The position numbers and the translations under genes were made by a program. A stretch of 6,327 bases of DNA from an uncultured Saprospiraceae bacterium (lineage in GTDB: Bacteria > Bacteroidota > Bacteroidia > Chitinophagales > Saprospiraceae). The notes beneath the pieces are model-generated. The model was not told where the DNA came from, did not search any database, and worked only from the letters and a program-made list of their open reading frames with translations. The stretch lies in NCBI GenBank assembly GCA_937952155.1, contig CALFYH010000357.1, forward strand, positions 1 to 6,327, read 5' to 3'. The stretch's first letter is position 1, and every line of letters begins with the position of its first letter. Below, one piece after another: positions 4,675 to 6,327 of this stretch.

Positions 4675-6327
4675 ATGAAAATTGAATATAGAATTATTTT
4701 AATGATATTGGTGCTATCACAGCTAGCTTTTCATGTCGATGCGCAAAAGAAATTTGGCAATGAATGGATCAATCCGTCTAAAAATTACTTAAAACTGAAA
4801 GTTGCTGAGAATGGAATTTATAAGTTGACCTACGAAGAAATGGTTGCCGCCGGGTTTATAGATACAAAAATCAACGGTTCAGATTTGCAAATGATAAATT
4901 ACGGAACTGATCAGGCACTTTATGTAAGTGACAATGATTTCGGTCCCGGAGATCATATAGAGTTTTATGGAGAAAAAAATACAATTGGTTTGGATTCGTT
5001 ATTGTATGCTGACTGGCGTAAAGACCTATTGAATCCTGATTATTCTTTGGTAAATGATACCAACGCATACTTTTTGGCAATATCACCTGAGAAAAATAAT
5101 ATTAGATATACGCTAAAGAACCCGAATTTCGGATCAACAAATCTTACACCATTTCCCTATTATTTGCATGAGGAAAAGCTGGTGTTTTCAAAAATACATT
5201 ATAAAAACGCTGAAAATAAAATAATAAATACCATATTTGAACCAAGTGAAGGATTTTGTAATGATGTGTTACAATCTTCTAATATTACCCTTAAAAGTTC
5301 ACATTTAGTTTCATCTGGCCCAGATCCTACATTATCGTTAAGAATGGGTTTGAATAGCAATTATTCGAAATTAGAAATACTATGGAACGGCATTCTCAAA
5401 CAAACAAAAACATCAGAAGGGAAAAAAACACTTCAATTTAATATCAATTTGAGTAAAAATGAAATTGTTGCCGATAACCTTTTAAAGGTCAATAATATTC
5501 AATCCGCCGAAGACAGACACTTCTTAGCAAATGTGGGAATTGTTTATCCTCGGGAATTTGATTTCGGAGGTAAATCAAATTACGACTTTGCAATGACAGA
5601 AATGCCTTCCCAGCGATTATTAGAAATTATAAATTTCAATAATGCAGGTGATGGTGCTGTGTTGTATGATCCAAAAAACAAAATAAGGTATAGCACAAAA
5701 CAATCGGGAAATAAATTGCAGGCAATTATAGATGGATCATCAAGAAGCACAACATATTATCTAACAAATTCAACCGATGGTATAAAGGTTGTGCCATCAA
5801 TTACAAATTTCAAACCTAAGAGTTTTGCAAGCGTAGGCCAACAATATGTAATTATTTCACATAAAGCGTTATATGCAACTGGCCCTAATTACGTCCAAGA
5901 ATATGCCGACTATCGAAGCAGCCAAATAGGTGGTGGCTATAAAACTGAAATTGTTGATATTCAAGATATTTATGACCATTTTGGATATGGCATTGATAGA
6001 CACTTTCAAGGTGTAAAACAATTTGCAGCTTTTATGAAGGAAAATTGGTCAGAAACAAAGTTTGTATTTCTCATTGGCAAAGGATTGGAATATCCATATA
6101 TTAGAACAGCAAATGACGTAATAAACTACAATGAATTTGTGTTTTTTATACCAACTTTTGGTTATTCAGGATCTGATAACATGCTTTTTTCAGAAGGCAA
6201 TTATCCGGATCCATATTTTGCAGTAGGAAGATTGGCTGCACGATCCGCTGATGATGTTAAAAACTATCTGGAAAAAATAAAGGAATATGACCTTGCCCCT
6301 TTTGCACCACAAACCATAGAAGAAAAG
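4675..6327 (+). CDS. porU2: Putative T9SS sortase PorU2, gingipain-like C25 peptidase family, N-terminal 551 residues (cut by window end)
   Basis: One uninterrupted frame runs from the ATG at 4675 to the window edge. A signal peptide (about 1-23, V-D-A before Gln24) is followed by N-E-W-I-N-P-S-K-N-Y-L-K-L-K-V and A-E-N-G-I-Y-K-L-T-Y-E-E-M, the opening typical of PorU-like proteins. A large β-rich N-terminal region extends to about residue 390. The Peptidase_C25 domain begins near Y391 (Y-V-I-I-S-H-K-A-L) and shows Y-A-D-Y-R-S-S (about 411-417), F-V-F-L-I-G-K-G (463-470), S-G-S-D-N (498-502) and V-G-R-L-A-A (517-522). The catalytic His and Cys are expected beyond the window, so activity cannot be judged. 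PorU-type sortases cut the sorting domain from T9SS cargo and attach the cargo to the surface. The -IGKG-, -SDN- and -VGRLAA- pattern favours PorU2 over classical PorU. An in-frame ATG at 4660 would add M-Y-L-F-N. It is not preferred, since the later start gives a more compact signal peptide, but no ribosome site decides between them. Confidence 0.85.
   Translation, partial: MKIEYRIILMILVLSQLAFHVDAQKKFGNEWINPSKNYLKLKVAENGIYKLTYEEMVAAGFIDTKINGSDLQMINYGTDQALYVSDNDFGPGDHIEFYGEKNTIGLDSLLYADWRKDLLNPDYSLVNDTNAYFLAISPEKNNIRYTLKNPNFGSTNLTPFPYYLHEEKLVFSKIHYKNAENKIINTIFEPSEGFCNDVLQSSNITLKSSHLVSSGPDPTLSLRMGLNSNYSKLEILWNGILKQTKTSEGKKTLQFNINLSKNEIVADNLLKVNNIQSAEDRHFLANVGIVYPREFDFGGKSNYDFAMTEMPSQRLLEIINFNNAGDGAVLYDPKNKIRYSTKQSGNKLQAIIDGSSRSTTYYLTNSTDGIKVVPSITNFKPKSFASVGQQYVIISHKALYATGPNYVQEYADYRSSQIGGGYKTEIVDIQDIYDHFGYGIDRHFQGVKQFAAFMKENWSETKFVFLIGKGLEYPYIRTANDVINYNEFVFFIPTFGYSGSDNMLFSEGNYPDPYFAVGRLAARSADDVKNYLEKIKEYDLAPFAPQTIEEK

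Noticed and set aside
4871..5086. A 71-codon open frame on the minus strand opposite the porU2 N-terminus.
   Set aside because: The plus-strand frame is continuous for over 550 codons with family motifs. The antisense product has no signal or motif support.
1..6327. CRISPR arrays, tRNA or rRNA genes, insertion sequences, transposase fragments or phage genes.
   Set aside because: No regularly spaced repeats, cloverleaf-like segments, terminal inverted repeats or mobile-element protein signatures were seen on either strand, including around the trpG/tpiA junction.

Overview
The window looks like a low-GC chromosome segment of a Bacteroidota bacterium, probably from an environmental lineage such as the Saprospirales or Chitinophagales. 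The evidence is a type IX secretion system (T9SS) β-barrel protein PorT, a PorU2-type C25 peptidase, a secreted protein with a T9SS C-terminal sorting domain, signal peptides with Gln at the predicted +1 position, and the absence of clear Shine-Dalgarno sequences. The taxonomic placement is inferred from gene content alone.

Layout. Positions 1-4169 are all on the minus strand. Read in the direction of transcription they are: ubiE/menG (4169-3432), porT (3459-2749, starting inside the end of ubiE), a secreted six-Asp-box protein with a T9SS sorting domain (2659-1103), trpG (from 1052), the last 35 codons of tpiA (510-403) with a good intrinsic terminator (394-349), and the start of a lipoprotein gene (331 to beyond position 1). 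A 505-base AT-rich divergent spacer (4170-4674) carries weak candidate promoters. On the plus strand, porU2 starts at 4675 and runs off the end of the window.

How the genes relate. UbiE/MenG makes menaquinone. PorT and PorU2 belong to protein export across the outer membrane by T9SS, and the Asp-box protein is a predicted cargo of that system. TrpG supplies ammonia to anthranilate or aminodeoxychorismate synthesis and is functionally unrelated to its neighbours.

The most unusual feature is the junction near 488-512. There trpG, with its whole catalytic triad intact, runs without a break into the 3' end of a triosephosphate isomerase gene in a different frame. The two genes join across a short stretch that reads sensibly in both families. 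This is either a real deletion or translocation that beheaded tpiA and gave TrpG a foreign tail, or a chimeric assembly. I found no evidence of a wholly new biological system. The other genes belong to recognisable families, except the lipoprotein, which I could not assign.
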